Under the pieces are notes generated by a model. The model did not search any database and was not told the origin of the DNA. It worked only from the letters and a program-made list of their open reading frames with translations. Positions 37,296 to 46,647 of a stretch of 64,000 nt of DNA are shown piece by piece. The DNA lies in contig UWSI01000001.1 in NCBI GenBank assembly GCA_900541895.1, positions 1 through 64,000 of the forward strand, read 5' to 3'. Source of the stretch: an uncultured Actinomyces sp. (GTDB taxonomy: Bacteria > Actinomycetota > Actinomycetes > Actinomycetales > Actinomycetaceae). Made by a program: the position numbers and the translations under genes. Within the stretch, counting starts at the first letter, position 1; each line of letters starts with the position of its first letter.

Positions 37296-37997
37296 TCAGG
37301 AGATGTAACCGGCGACGATCGCCAGCGGGGGAAGCGCGAACATCAGGAAGATCAGCGCACCGACCAAGCCGGAGAGAACTTCCATGAACTTGCGGGTTCC
37401 ACCGCGGACCCAACCCAGAGATTGGAATGCCGACCAGAAACCGTGAGAAACGTGGAGCGCTGCCAGACCAATGAAGATCAGGTAGACAACAACCATCAAG
37501 GGATTCTGGAAAGTCGCGACCATGCGCTCGTAAGGAGTGGAGTCTGCGACGAATCCGGTACGGATGGTTCCCGTGGTGAAGTGCAGGATGTGGAAGACGA
37601 TGAGGAAGAAGAGCAGAACACCGGTCATACGCATGGTGCGTGCTGCATAAGCATCAGCTGCACTGCGCTTGACAACGTACGCACTGCGACGTGCGCGGCG
37701 TGAGCGCTTCCACGTCACTGCTGCTGCCCAAATGTGGATCACCAGCATGAGAACCATAGCTGCGCGGAATACCCAGATAAACCCACCGTGAGGGAAGATC
37801 GGTACAAAGGCTTCTTCTTTCAGCCAGTGTGCGTAGTGATCGTAGGCTTCTTGCCCCAAGAACATCTTGAGGTTGCCGTAGGAGTGGAAAAGAAGGAAGA
37901 GCACGAACACGATGCCGGAGATCGCCATAAGTTGCTTGACGAAAACGGTCGTAGTCCATGCGCGACGCTTGCGAGTTGCGACAGTTTTTGTGGCCAT
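37296..37997 (-). CDS. sdhC: succinate dehydrogenase cytochrome b subunit, B-type
   Basis: The 233-residue membrane subunit has five predicted helices with His residues in MAISGIVFVLFLLFHSYGNL, YDHYAHWL, MVLMLVIHIWAA, FLIVFHILHFTTG and AALHVSHGFWSAF, which would ligate two hemes b, the pattern of single-subunit B-type enzymes. It anchors SdhA/B and exchanges electrons with menaquinone. It is the first gene of the operon. Upstream (38004-38204) is a promoter region with two small inverted repeats. Confidence 0.93.
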   Translation of the reverse strand: MATKTVATRKRRAWTTTVFVKQLMAISGIVFVLFLLFHSYGNLKMFLGQEAYDHYAHWLKEEAFVPIFPHGGFIWVFRAAMVLMLVIHIWAAAVTWKRSRRARRSAYVVKRSAADAYAARTMRMTGVLLFFLIVFHILHFTTGTIRTGFVADSTPYERMVATFQNPLMVVVYLIFIGLAALHVSHGFWSAFQSLGWVRGGTRKFMEVLSGLVGALIFLMFALPPLAIVAGYIS

Positions 37998-38054
37998 GAC
38001 TCAAGCCTAAGCTGAAGGAGTGTCATTTCCGTAGGACTGCTGGCCCGAGCGCTC

Positions 38055-38108
38055 CTTATCTGCTCACAGCGTCAGATAAGTCTTCCCTAAAACCCTGATT
38101 TTTCAGGG
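38055..38108. promoter_or_regulatory. inverted repeats in the sdhCAB upstream region
   Basis: CTTATCTG (38055-38062) and CAGATAAG (38073-38080) are perfect arms ten bases apart; CCCTGA-TTTT-TCAGGG (38093-38108) follows. They lie 58-111 bases before sdhC and after rimI. The first looks like an operator, the second like a weak terminator for rimI. Confidence 0.5.
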
Positions 38109-38204
38109 AAATAGCGGCGCGGAGAAGCCCCGTGAAAATGCGTCACAAAGTCGACAAAATCTGTCAGAAAACACCGTATTAGGGCAACATAATTTTTCGT
38201 ATTT

Positions 38205-38753
38205 TCATGCGTCGAAAACAAGGCGCATGTTTACCGCATCTTCGCGCGGGTTTCGGAAATATGCCTTGGTGACACCGACACGTTCAAAACCTGATTGCTC
38301 ATACAGCGTGATCGCTGGGGTATTGGACGCTCGCACTTCCAGGAAAACTCGTTCACTCCCCCGCTGCCGTGCAAGTTCAAGCAAAGCGTCCATCAGCGCG
38401 CGTCCTAAGCCACGGCCTCGAAAATCAGGAAGAACCCCCATGGTCATCACGTCGCTATCGAGGCCAATCTTGACACCCGCATAGCCACACAACACAGGAA
38501 GTTCACCCTGGGGAGCATCAGCACACACGCCAAAGTAGACGCTCAGTCCCGAGGAAAGTTCCTCGGCTAGCATCCCAGGCGTCCACGGGTCCTCGGGGAA
38601 GATCGCCTGTTCCAGTGCAATAACTGCGCGCCAGTCCTGTGGCCCCAACACGACAAGCTTTCCTCCCGAGGCCTGGGCAAGCCTGTGCGCGCAGGCGCTT
38701 AGCGTTTCCTGAAAACCTTGGGCGGGGGCAGCACTGGGATTTGCTGTGCTCAC
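38205..38753 (-). CDS. rimI: ribosomal-protein-alanine N-acetyltransferase-type GNAT protein
   Basis: The 182-residue protein has a GNAT core with the acetyl-CoA motif VLPDFRGRGLGRALMDALLELARQRG near residue 107 and RVFLEVRASNTPAITLYEQSGF after it, typical of RimI, which acetylates the N-terminus of ribosomal protein S18. It overlaps the end of tsaB by four bases, the classic tsaB-rimI pairing, and is the last gene of the tsaE-tsaB-rimI run. A 60-residue N-terminal extension before the core (NPSAAPAQGFQETLSACAHR) is longer than in E. coli RimI. Confidence 0.9.
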   Translation of the reverse strand: MSTANPSAAPAQGFQETLSACAHRLAQASGGKLVVLGPQDWRAVIALEQAIFPEDPWTPGMLAEELSSGLSVYFGVCADAPQGELPVLCGYAGVKIGLDSDVMTMGVLPDFRGRGLGRALMDALLELARQRGSERVFLEVRASNTPAITLYEQSGFERVGVTKAYFRNPREDAVNMRLVFDA

Positions 38754-39445
38754 ATACGCTCCGGCGCTTGCCCATGAATATCGGGGCGACGCAGATACAA
38801 GGGTTCGGTACCCAAACGGTCCTCTCCACCGCGAGCCAGGCGCGCTCGGACAATGCGAACCATGACTGAAGGGTCTAGAGGAAGAACCGGTCCCATTTCT
38901 GCGCCGGCAAGTTCATCGGCACTGTGCGCCGGGATCGGCGCATCAGAAACCAGCAGTCCTTCTTGTTCACGCAAGGCACTACTCAAGGTACGCGCGTAGC
39001 CAACCTCAAGACGCCCAAGCAAGCGAACATCATCGGGGCCTTCTGCAAGGTAATGTCCCCAATACAGTTCCTTACGGCGAGCATCGGTCAATGCATACAC
39101 ATGAGTGTCCGGCGACAGGTGATCCAAAGCAGCGCGGGCGATCACATCCAAAGAGCAGACGCCATAGACCGGAATCCCCGCCGCCTTCGCGAAGACACGT
39201 GCTGAAACAAGTCCGGCTCGCAGACCGGTGAAAGGAGCAGGACCAGTGCCTACGCACACGGCGTCAAGACCGGCCTTTGCGGCGTCGGTCGGCAAACCGG
39301 CCTCTTCAAGGGCTTCGAGGACGCAGGGGGTAATCGATTCTGCGTGGTGACGACCCGACTCATTCCTCGAGCTCCCCAGTATCTTCCCGTCATCGACGAC
39401 GGTTACTGCAGTTGCTCCAGAGGTATCAATGCACAATTCGGTCAT
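38750..39445 (-). CDS. tsaB: tRNA threonylcarbamoyladenosine biosynthesis protein TsaB
   Basis: The 231-residue protein is a shortened TsaD-like ASKHA fold: CIDTSGATAVTVVDDGKILG at the start and VGTGPAPFTGLRAGLVSARVFA near residue 66, which is the TsaB signature. It forms a heterodimer with TsaD to make t6A in tRNA. It lies ten bases after tsaE and overlaps rimI by ATGA. It lacks the HxxxH metal motif, as expected for TsaB. Confidence 0.94.
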   Translation of the reverse strand: MTELCIDTSGATAVTVVDDGKILGSSRNESGRHHAESITPCVLEALEEAGLPTDAAKAGLDAVCVGTGPAPFTGLRAGLVSARVFAKAAGIPVYGVCSLDVIARAALDHLSPDTHVYALTDARRKELYWGHYLAEGPDDVRLLGRLEVGYARTLSSALREQEGLLVSDAPIPAHSADELAGAEMGPVLPLDPSVMVRIVRARLARGGEDRLGTEPLYLRRPDIHGQAPERM

Positions 39446-39454
39446 AAGTCGATC

Positions 39455-40009
39455 CTATTCCACGCTCGCACGCAACTGTGGTGCAAGGTCATCAAAGACA
39501 CCGTCCCAGCGGTGCGAGTAGGGCGTAAATGTGATGATGCGTTGACCGTCATCCATGCTTTCGAGGTCAACAACATCACCGTCACGTGCGGCCTCTCCCC
39601 CGCTCGCGCGCCGCACCTCAATTTCAAGGCGCGCATCACTCATGGCTTCGGTCTTGCCCTCGCCCCATTCAACAACTGTCACAGCCTGATCAATAGTTGA
39701 ATCCAAATCGAGAGTCTCCAGATCATCGAGGTCACGAATTCGATAGGCATCGGCGTGGATGAGGTCAGGTCCTCCGACCAACGAGGGGTGAACGCGCGCA
39801 ACGATGAATGTCGGGGAGGCAACTGTCCCTCGCACTTGAAGCCCGCGGCCAATTCCCTGAGTGAAGGTAGTCTTGCCGGCGCCCAAGCCGCCTCGGAGCA
39901 TGAGGAGGTCGCCCGCGCGTAAGTGACGCGCAAGCTCTTCACCTAACTCGCGAGTCTGCTCTGCATCGCTCACACGATAGCTGTACTGCTTCGTTTGTGT
40001 CTGCGTCAT
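39455..40009 (-). CDS. tsaE: tRNA t6A biosynthesis ATPase TsaE
   Basis: The 184-residue protein has a P-loop LRGGLGAGKTTFTQGIGRGL near residue 38 and SPTFIVARVHPSLVGGPDLIHADAYRI near 65, the TsaE family hallmarks. It is the ATPase that supports the TsaB-TsaD complex. Its ATG overlaps the alr stop (TAATG), so translation is coupled to alanine racemase. The C-terminal 40 residues are longer than in E. coli and of uncertain role. Confidence 0.94.
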   Translation of the reverse strand: MTQTQTKQYSYRVSDAEQTRELGEELARHLRAGDLLMLRGGLGAGKTTFTQGIGRGLQVRGTVASPTFIVARVHPSLVGGPDLIHADAYRIRDLDDLETLDLDSTIDQAVTVVEWGEGKTEAMSDARLEIEVRRASGGEAARDGDVVDLESMDDGQRIITFTPYSHRWDGVFDDLAPQLRASVE

Positions 40010-41247
40010 TATTCCTCTTCGTTCACGTACTGCCTGGGAATGCGTTCTCCCAAACGAGTAATGACCTCATAGTTGATTGTGCCCGCATGCGCGGCCCATT
40101 CATCTGCGATCGGGTATCCCTTGGCCGGATCGCCGAAAAGAACGGCTCGATCGCCTACATGGGCGGGCGCATTGCCACTGTTCTGCGTAGCTGTGTCTTT
40201 CTGCCCGTCAGCGGGCCCCAGGTCGATGATGAATTGGTCCATGCAGATCCGACCAACGATCTGTGCCTTCACCAGACCTGAATCAGTCTCAACAACAACC
40301 GGCGCACCATTGGAGGCCGCTCGTAGAATCCCGTCTCCGTATCCCAGTGGGACCAAACCCACCCAACGACGGCTCGGGGCCTGCCAGGTTCCTCCGTACG
40401 AGGCCGGGGTCCCTTCTTCGATAACCTTGACCGACGTGAGTGGAGCGCTCAGCGTCATCACGGGTATCAGTCCCAGTTCCTGAGCGCTTGCGACTGAAGG
40501 ATCAGGGGAAAGTCCATACATTCCGATCCCCACACGAACCATGTCGTAGTGGGTTTCCGGGTGCCACAAAATCCCTGAGGTTGCAGCTAGATGGCGAATC
40601 TGCGGACGCAGTCCAGCTTCGGCGAGAATACGCAAGCCCTCTTCAAATATCTGACGGTGCCGGCGCGTAGATTGCTCGCCGGCCACGCTGGGATCATCTG
40701 CTCGTGAAAGGTGACTCCATGCGCCAACTATCTGGACAAGGCCGGCATTTTCTGCGGCTCGTACAGCCTGGGCAAGCCCCGGCAGATCGGCCAAAGTTGA
40801 ACCCGCACGTGACATCCCCGTGTCAACCTTGACGTGAATTCTGGCGGGGCGCCCGCAGCGACGTGCCGCCGCACAGACCTCATCAAGAACCCACGTCCAG
40901 GACACAGACAGGTCAATATCTGCACGGATCGCGGATTCGAAATCACTTCCACTGGTGGAAATCCATGCCAAGATCGGTGCGCGATCACGCGCAATCCCCG
41001 CGCTATCGAGTCCTTCACGCAGCTCGAAGGCCTCGGCTAATTGAGCGACACCCAACCAATCGGCTCCAGCACCCAGGGCAGCTTGGGCAACGGGAAGCAA
41101 ACCATGCCCGTAGGCATCGGCCTTAATGATCGCCATCTGCAAAGAAGACGGGGCGCAGGTTCGCAAATGGGCAAGATTATGCGCGAACGCTGCAAGATCA
41201 ACGGATGCTACCGAAGGGTATCCGCATCCATGTTTGGAAGTTTCCAC
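40009..41247 (-). CDS. alr: alanine racemase
   Basis: The 412-residue PLP enzyme makes D-alanine for peptidoglycan. The Schiff-base lysine is in MAIIKADAYGHGLLPVAQ near residue 44, the Tyr base in TPASYGGTWQ near 285 and the C-terminal Arg-Asp-Gln region GRICMDQFIIDLG near 340. Length is a little over the usual 370 because of an insertion DGQKDTATQNSGNAPA near 353. It is co-transcribed with tsaE-tsaB-rimI, a common actinobacterial order, and follows nnrD by 25 bases. Confidence 0.96.
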   Translation of the reverse strand: METSKHGCGYPSVASVDLAAFAHNLAHLRTCAPSSLQMAIIKADAYGHGLLPVAQAALGAGADWLGVAQLAEAFELREGLDSAGIARDRAPILAWISTSGSDFESAIRADIDLSVSWTWVLDEVCAAARRCGRPARIHVKVDTGMSRAGSTLADLPGLAQAVRAAENAGLVQIVGAWSHLSRADDPSVAGEQSTRRHRQIFEEGLRILAEAGLRPQIRHLAATSGILWHPETHYDMVRVGIGMYGLSPDPSVASAQELGLIPVMTLSAPLTSVKVIEEGTPASYGGTWQAPSRRWVGLVPLGYGDGILRAASNGAPVVVETDSGLVKAQIVGRICMDQFIIDLGPADGQKDTATQNSGNAPAHVGDRAVLFGDPAKGYPIADEWAAHAGTINYEVITRLGERIPRQYVNEEE

Positions 41248-41272
41248 TCCCCAAGTATCGCACCCTCAGCGA

Positions 41273-42193
41273 CTAGGAACACAGTTCACCGATGATTTTT
41301 GGAAGAGCGCGGGCAATATCAATGGCCTGGATAGGGCGCGCTTCCCCTTCCGAACCCAGGCTTGCCCGAAGAGCCGCTTGGGCATGCACCCACGCTCCAA
41401 GGCTCGCAAGGGTTGCGCATTCAGCCTCGGAAATCGACGGGTCCCCCTGTCGGCGCTCAGCTCGCGCCTGGAAGCCCGCAGCGATCCCCGCGACTGTCCC
41501 GGCAAGCACATCGCCGCTACCCGCAACCCCAGCCCAGGGGGTTTCTTGAGGAATCGAGACGATTTCTTGCGTCCGACTCCCCTGGTCATGTTTGAAATGC
41601 GAGCACACAGTAGTCGCACTTTTCAGAAGAATAATGGCGCCCGTGAGCGAGGCAAGTTCCTTGGCAGAAGCAGCGGGATCAGCATCAACGTCTGCGCGAG
41701 AATGCGGACTGCCCAACTGAGTAAGAAGGCGCGCGGCCTCGCCGTGATGAGGGGTGAGGATAGTGCGCGAAAGGGAGCGCGAATGCGTGTCTGCATAGTC
41801 GACAAGGCCTCTCACTAAGTCAAGCGCACCCGCGTCAATAAGCAGAGGAAGCGTGGAGTCAATACAGAATTGTGCAAGTTCACGGCAGTCGTCGTAGCGC
41901 TCGTTCGTACACCCCGGACCAATAACTCCGCTTTGGATACGACCGCCCACAGTCACAACACCAGGAGCGTAGTGAAGAACCAGATCTTCTACCCGACGTG
42001 TCGAATTCAGACGAACCATACCCACGCCGGTGTTCGAAGCGGCAAAGGCAGCCAGCAGCCCGGCCCCCGGGTAGGTGTCAGAACCCGCGACAACGCCCAC
42101 GACGCCTCGGCGATATTTATCCTCATCAGCGGAAGGCGCGAAAAGAAACTCGCGCGCGCTTTGGGGATTAAAGAGAGGAATCTGCTCAGCCAT
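41273..42193 (-). CDS. nnrD: ADP-dependent NAD(P)H-hydrate dehydratase
   Basis: The 306-residue protein has the YjeF C-terminal (kinase-fold) domain only: VVGVVAGSDTYPGAGLLAA near residue 31, TILTPHHGEAARLLTQLG near 146 and the GxGD motif GVAGSGDVLAGTVAGIAAGF near 224. It dehydrates the hydrated form of NAD(P)H. The N-terminal epimerase domain found fused in many bacteria is missing, so an epimerase would have to be elsewhere. It is first in the run nnrD-alr-tsaE-tsaB-rimI. Confidence 0.92.
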   Translation of the reverse strand: MAEQIPLFNPQSAREFLFAPSADEDKYRRGVVGVVAGSDTYPGAGLLAAFAASNTGVGMVRLNSTRRVEDLVLHYAPGVVTVGGRIQSGVIGPGCTNERYDDCRELAQFCIDSTLPLLIDAGALDLVRGLVDYADTHSRSLSRTILTPHHGEAARLLTQLGSPHSRADVDADPAASAKELASLTGAIILLKSATTVCSHFKHDQGSRTQEIVSIPQETPWAGVAGSGDVLAGTVAGIAAGFQARAERRQGDPSISEAECATLASLGAWVHAQAALRASLGSEGEARPIQAIDIARALPKIIGELCS

Positions 42194-42242
42194 GTCCCCA
42201 TTGTTTCACGTAACCAATGGGGACATCCGGCGCACGTCTGAT

Positions 42243-43136
42243 CTAACTGAAGGAGCGAGCAACGCCCACCATGATGACGCCGATAACCATGATGACAACG
42301 CCAATAATGGTCCAGCGCATCTCACGACGCGTGCGCGTCTCGTGGAGAATCAAGATTCCACCGAAAGTCTGAATAATGACGCCCATCTGCGATAGGGGGA
42401 AGGCAACTGAGACGCCAAGGAGCGAGGAAGAAACTTGAGTCAGGAGAATAGCCGCACCCCACATCAGGCCGGGGATCAGTTGGCGAAGAGTGAGCAGACT
42501 CCAGCGATTGTCTTCCTTGCCAAGTTGAGGCGAAAGCGCAGGGATTGTTCCAACGAGGCCGACCAACAAATAGCCAACCGCTTGGGGCAGGATCACGGAG
42601 CGGCCGTCAAGGCCAAAGCCTTGCACCAAGAGAAGGAACGCCACGAGGGCGGCCGTTGAGATCACAACTAAAGGAACTCCACGTTTCCAATCAACATGCT
42701 CTTCGGTCGCTTCTTTAGTCTTCTCACTCTTTGAAATGAACAGAACACCGATAACTAACAAGGTGATTGCGCTGAGCGCACACACCAGAGCCAAACCTTG
42801 ATTCATCTCGCCGAAGAGAATGATGCCACCCAATGACATGAAAACAATCTGACCAGCCGTTGTCATTGGCATGGCACGCGAAACTCCCAGCAGTTTCAAG
42901 GAGAGAATCTGCAAGTACTGACCGAATCCCAACAGGAGTCCCGAGATAAACGAGATCACAAGAGTCTTCGTCGTCCAGTGCACTTCAATGAAGGGGGTAG
43001 CCAAAAGGGAGAATAAGAACGCGCCACCCAAAAGACCGAGACTCTTCTGCCGATCATCGCCACCTTGTGCGACTAAAACAATGGCCATAAAGCCATTGAA
43101 AAGTGCCGGAAGAAAAGCGATGAGATAGTCGATCAC
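42243..43136 (-). CDS. GRP/DMT-family sugar transporter (GlcU/RbsU-like)
   Basis: The product of about 297 residues has ten predicted transmembrane helices in two similar halves. Its opening YLIAFLPALFNGFMAIVLVAQGG and LGFGQYLQILSLKLLGVSRAMPMTT match the glucose/ribose porter (GRP) branch of the drug/metabolite superfamily, which takes up sugars by proton symport. The substrate is not certain. The GTG at 43136 is preferred (GAAAGTGAG upstream); the frame is open to 43175, which would add a polar 13-residue leader. It is divergent from coaA. Confidence 0.8.
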   Translation of the reverse strand: MIDYLIAFLPALFNGFMAIVLVAQGGDDRQKSLGLLGGAFLFSLLATPFIEVHWTTKTLVISFISGLLLGFGQYLQILSLKLLGVSRAMPMTTAGQIVFMSLGGIILFGEMNQGLALVCALSAITLLVIGVLFISKSEKTKEATEEHVDWKRGVPLVVISTAALVAFLLLVQGFGLDGRSVILPQAVGYLLVGLVGTIPALSPQLGKEDNRWSLLTLRQLIPGLMWGAAILLTQVSSSLLGVSVAFPLSQMGVIIQTFGGILILHETRTRREMRWTIIGVVIMVIGVIMVGVARSFS

Positions 43137-43317
43137 GGCATACTCACTTTCTGGTGCGTCAATTGGCACAACCAAGTAACGATGTTTTCAGGCTAGTGGA
43201 CAAGCAAGCAAATACAAGGTGCAAGATCCCTGTCTGAGCTGCGCGATAGATAACATTTTCAGACGCATAGGACCTCTGATTGCGTGTCCAGTCCACGAAG
43301 TTGCCACAATTAACACT

Positions 43318-44268
43318 GTGAGTGATATCAACAACACTGAAGAATCTCCCTTCGATTACTTCTCGCGAGAACAGTGGGACCAACTTGCTGATCGTTCTCC
43401 CCTCCCCCTCACTCACAACGACCTTTCGCGTTTAGCATCCCTTGGCGATCCCATCGATATTGCCGAGGTCGACGCAATCTACCGACCGCTGACCGCACTC
43501 TTGCAGCTCTACGTGGAAGGACACCGACGCGTTGAGCAAGAGCGTTCCGATTTCCTTACGCGCTCTCACCGATCTCCCGTCCCCTTCATCATCGGAATCG
43601 GCGGCTCGGTTGCCGTTGGAAAATCTACCGTCGCCCGCCTCTTGCGTTTTCTCTTATCCCGATGGGAAAAGACCCCGCGAGTTGATCTGATCACGACAGA
43701 CGGTTTCCTCTTCCCCAATGCGGTTCTCCGTTCCAAAGGCCTGCTCGGGCGAAAAGGTTTTCCCGAGTCCTATGACCGCCCTGCGCTCATTTCCTTCCTC
43801 TCGGCAGTGAAGTCAGGGATGCGTAATGTTCAGGCTCCCGTCTACTCGCACGTCGTTTACGACATCATCAAAGATGAAAGTGTCGTCGTAGACTGCCCAG
43901 ACATTCTCATCGTTGAAGGACTCAATGTCCTCCAACCTCCCAAGTGGGGACCCGGCGTTATGCCGACCGCAGTCTCAGATTTTTTTGACTTCAGCATCTA
44001 CGTGGATGCCGACGCCGAGCACATCCAGCAGTGGTACGTTGATCGTTTCCTCACCCTGCGTCAAACTGCATTCACCCGCGAGGATTCCTTCTTCCGCACC
44101 TACGCTTCACTGACCGATGCACAGGCCGAGGCCACAGCTCGCTCGATTTGGGAAGAAATCAACCTCCCGAACCTCTTGGAAAATATTGCCCCAACCCGCG
44201 AGCGCGCAACGATGATTTTCACCAAGGGTGCGGATCACCGCGTCGAGTCACTGCGGCTCAGAAGGTGA
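43318..44268 (+). CDS. coaA: pantothenate kinase, type I
   Basis: The 316-residue enzyme phosphorylates pantothenate, the first step of coenzyme A synthesis. It has SPFDYFSREQWDQLADRSPL at the start, the P-loop IGIGGSVAVGKSTVARLL near residue 96, DLITTDGFLFPN near 127 and the closing HRVESLRLRR. The GTG at 43318 is preferred as the family start; no ribosome binding site is seen. Its end overlaps the converging fucosidase gene by 11 bases. The first half (158 bases, 43338-43495) recurs exactly at 53263-53420. Confidence 0.95.
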   Translation: MSDINNTEESPFDYFSREQWDQLADRSPLPLTHNDLSRLASLGDPIDIAEVDAIYRPLTALLQLYVEGHRRVEQERSDFLTRSHRSPVPFIIGIGGSVAVGKSTVARLLRFLLSRWEKTPRVDLITTDGFLFPNAVLRSKGLLGRKGFPESYDRPALISFLSAVKSGMRNVQAPVYSHVVYDIIKDESVVVDCPDILIVEGLNVLQPPKWGPGVMPTAVSDFFDFSIYVDADAEHIQQWYVDRFLTLRQTAFTREDSFFRTYASLTDAQAEATARSIWEEINLPNLLENIAPTRERATMIFTKGADHRVESLRLRR

Positions 44269-45691
44269 GCTCTACTCCCACCGCATAGCGCAGATCGGTC
44301 TGCGGAATCACGAGGCGTGATGATCCTTCACGCGCCTCGACGATGACCCTCTCCTCGCTTCCAAGAATCCGGGCGCTGCGTACCTTCCCGGGGACCTCAA
44401 GCCACGTCGATGCAAGACCTGAGGAAGCAAAGGTTCTTTCTTCGAGAGAACGCTCCTCGGCCTCGTCAACGGCAGACACGGGAGGCATCCCAAAGAAGAA
44501 AACTCGAGACTCACTGTCCTTGGGCTGGGTTGCGTACCAGGACCAGCCGTTTTCCGAACGCAGTGTATCGGTATCCATCCACGGACGAGTCGCGTAGATT
44601 CCTTCACCGTTGATGCGCAAGAAATCACCCAGCTGCTCGAGGCCGCGCTGAATCCACGTGGACATGCTTCCGCGCGCGTCGGGACCGATCCCAATGAGGT
44701 AGTTCCCGCCTCGCGACACGATCGCCAACAGGTTGGAGATGATGTGGCGCATGGGCTTGATCGGTTCTTCGGGGCGCATCGAGCACCAGCCGCGAGTCAT
44801 GGTGATGCATGATTCCCAGGGGTAGAGCCGAATATCGTCCGGAATTTCCTGTTCGGGGGTTCGGTAGTTTTCGTTCACCCCATGGACTTCTCGGTCAACG
44901 ACCAAGATATCGGGTTGGAGGCGACGTGCATTCTCAGCGATCTCATCGATATCAATCGGTTCATCTGGTTCGCAAACCCAACCGGCATCGAGCCATAGCA
45001 CGTTGATACGCCCGTAATTGCGCAAGAGCTCGTCAATTTGATTGTGAGTGTAGCGAACAAAGGAATCCCACTTTGCGCGGTGCTTCTCGATGTCGAAGTT
45101 GTGGTAGCGGTCAGTAATAGTGCGGGCGCGATCCCAATATCCCGGGTGGTTCCAATCAGCCTTGGAGAAATAAACACCCGTTTCCATACCGTGAGCACGG
45201 AAGGCCTCGAAGATTTCGCGGACAATGTCGCGACCAAGTCCGGATTCTTCACTGGTCGACTTGAAGTTCGAGAAGTCCGTGTCGTACATGGCATAGCCGT
45301 CATGATGCTTTGTCGTAAAGACGACGTAGCGCATTCCGGCATCGGCGCACGCGGCGGCCCATTCTTCGGCATTGAAATCGTCCCCCGTAAAGGAACGAGC
45401 TTGATCGCAGTACCACGAGTGATACTCCTCGTCAGTCCCCTTCCAATCCTCAGGCGGGTCAGTAAAGCCGCCCAAACGCTGGCGGTGCAAAGACCAGGAG
45501 CCATCTTGACCAATGTGAGAGAAGATCCCCCAATGGATGATGACACCGACCTTGTGGTCCCTCCACTGCTCAAGTGCAGCGACAGTGCGCGGGTTCGTTG
45601 GCCAGATGTACCCTGGATCCGGGTATTGACGCAGCGCACCTGCAGCTTCTAGCGCATCGGGAGCGAAGTCCTCACTCAGTTCGTCACTCAT
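44258..45691 (-). CDS. alpha-L-fucosidase, GH29, cytoplasmic
   Basis: The 477-residue enzyme removes alpha-linked L-fucose. It has the GH29 features HWGIFSHIGQDGSW, TTKHHDGYAMYDTDFS and the nucleophile Asp in NVLWLDAGW near residue 235, with a C-terminal beta domain. No signal peptide is present, so it works inside the cell on imported oligosaccharides. It is the last gene of binding protein-permease-permease-fucosidase, with 20 bases between it and the permease. With the GH2 beta-galactosidase next door it would process fucosyl-galactosides such as H-antigen or 2'-fucosyllactose-like sugars (inference). Confidence 0.92.
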   Translation of the reverse strand: MSDELSEDFAPDALEAAGALRQYPDPGYIWPTNPRTVAALEQWRDHKVGVIIHWGIFSHIGQDGSWSLHRQRLGGFTDPPEDWKGTDEEYHSWYCDQARSFTGDDFNAEEWAAACADAGMRYVVFTTKHHDGYAMYDTDFSNFKSTSEESGLGRDIVREIFEAFRAHGMETGVYFSKADWNHPGYWDRARTITDRYHNFDIEKHRAKWDSFVRYTHNQIDELLRNYGRINVLWLDAGWVCEPDEPIDIDEIAENARRLQPDILVVDREVHGVNENYRTPEQEIPDDIRLYPWESCITMTRGWCSMRPEEPIKPMRHIISNLLAIVSRGGNYLIGIGPDARGSMSTWIQRGLEQLGDFLRINGEGIYATRPWMDTDTLRSENGWSWYATQPKDSESRVFFFGMPPVSAVDEAEERSLEERTFASSGLASTWLEVPGKVRSARILGSEERVIVEAREGSSRLVIPQTDLRYAVGVELTF

Positions 45692-45711
45692 TGGTGTGTA
45701 CCTCTATCGAT

Positions 45712-46647
45712 CTAAAACTTCAATCCGCCATCTTCGATTCCACGGAAGAAGTACTTCTGCGAGAAGGCGAAAACTACAACGACAGGAACCAGTGCAACGA
45801 CCGCTCCGGCCAAGACCAGTTGATAAGTCGTTCCCTGAGCGGAATTTTGAATGGCTGTCAGTTCGAGCATCAAAGTGTGCTTGTCGTTGTCGACCAGCAT
45901 GAGTAGCGGGAAGAGGAAATCGGACCAGGCGCCGATGAAGGAGGTCAGTCCAACGACCGTGAGAGTCCCACGAACCTGAGGAAGGAAGATCCTCCAAAAA
46001 CGCTCCCATTCGCCTGCCCCATCAATCAGTGCGGCATCTTCAATTTCTTCGGGGATCCCAAGGAAAGCAGCGCGCATCATCAGGATCTGGAAGGGGCCGA
46101 TCATGGCAACCATCCACACACTGGTCAGGGTCTTGTACGTGCCGATGGACACCATCATCGAGTACAGGGACAGCATGATTGATTCAAAGGGGAAGATCAT
46201 CGCCGAGAGCACGACGAAGTACATGATGTTACGACCGGTCCATCCCCGTCGCGAGAGCATGTATCCGCCCAAGCAGGACAAGACGATATTTGAAACGACC
46301 GTCAGCGTTGCAACGATGACCGAGTTGCCAATCGCACGCAGGATCGCGGTTTGTTTAAACAGTGTTGTGAACGCTGCAAGCGACCATGTCTGCGGGAAGA
46401 TCGTGGCGCCTTGGCCGAAAACCGACTCCCCCGGAGCTTTGAATGCCGCGAGGAGAGGAAGCAGAAGCGGTCCCACCATAAGGATCGCGACGACGACCAG
46501 CGTGATGTAACGCAGGACTAGGCGAGAGCCTTTGAGTTGGCGTGATGCGACGTTGCGCGATTGGTGCTCCAGCTTGCGAGTTTTGCGCCAGTTCGCAAAC
46601 TTTGACGAGGCCGTGGCTGAGTTGGTTGAAGAAACTACGGTACTCAT
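45712..46647 (-). CDS. carbohydrate ABC transporter permease, MalG type
   Basis: The 311-residue permease has a long polar N-terminus, six helices and the EAA loop EIEDAALIDGAGEWERFWRI near residue 210, which docks the ATPase. It belongs to the CUT1 oligosaccharide importers. Its start overlaps the upstream permease gene by ATGA. No ATPase gene is in the operon, so a shared MsiK-type ATPase encoded elsewhere is probably used, as known in other actinobacteria. Confidence 0.94.
   Translation of the reverse strand: MSTVVSSTNSATASSKFANWRKTRKLEHQSRNVASRQLKGSRLVLRYITLVVVAILMVGPLLLPLLAAFKAPGESVFGQGATIFPQTWSLAAFTTLFKQTAILRAIGNSVIVATLTVVSNIVLSCLGGYMLSRRGWTGRNIMYFVVLSAMIFPFESIMLSLYSMMVSIGTYKTLTSVWMVAMIGPFQILMMRAAFLGIPEEIEDAALIDGAGEWERFWRIFLPQVRGTLTVVGLTSFIGAWSDFLFPLLMLVDNDKHTLMLELTAIQNSAQGTTYQLVLAGAVVALVPVVVVFAFSQKYFFRGIEDGGLKF

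Noticed and set aside
36018..37703. Long plus-strand frame of more than 500 codons opposite sdhA and sdhC
   Set aside because: Shadow of the GC-biased codons of sdhA/sdhC; composition is unlike a protein and no ribosome binding site is present.
43159..43416. Minus-strand frames here and at 53147-53341 that start with the same 20 residues
   Set aside because: The shared part is antisense to coaA, present twice only because of the coaA fragment in the scar; it is not a repeated protein.
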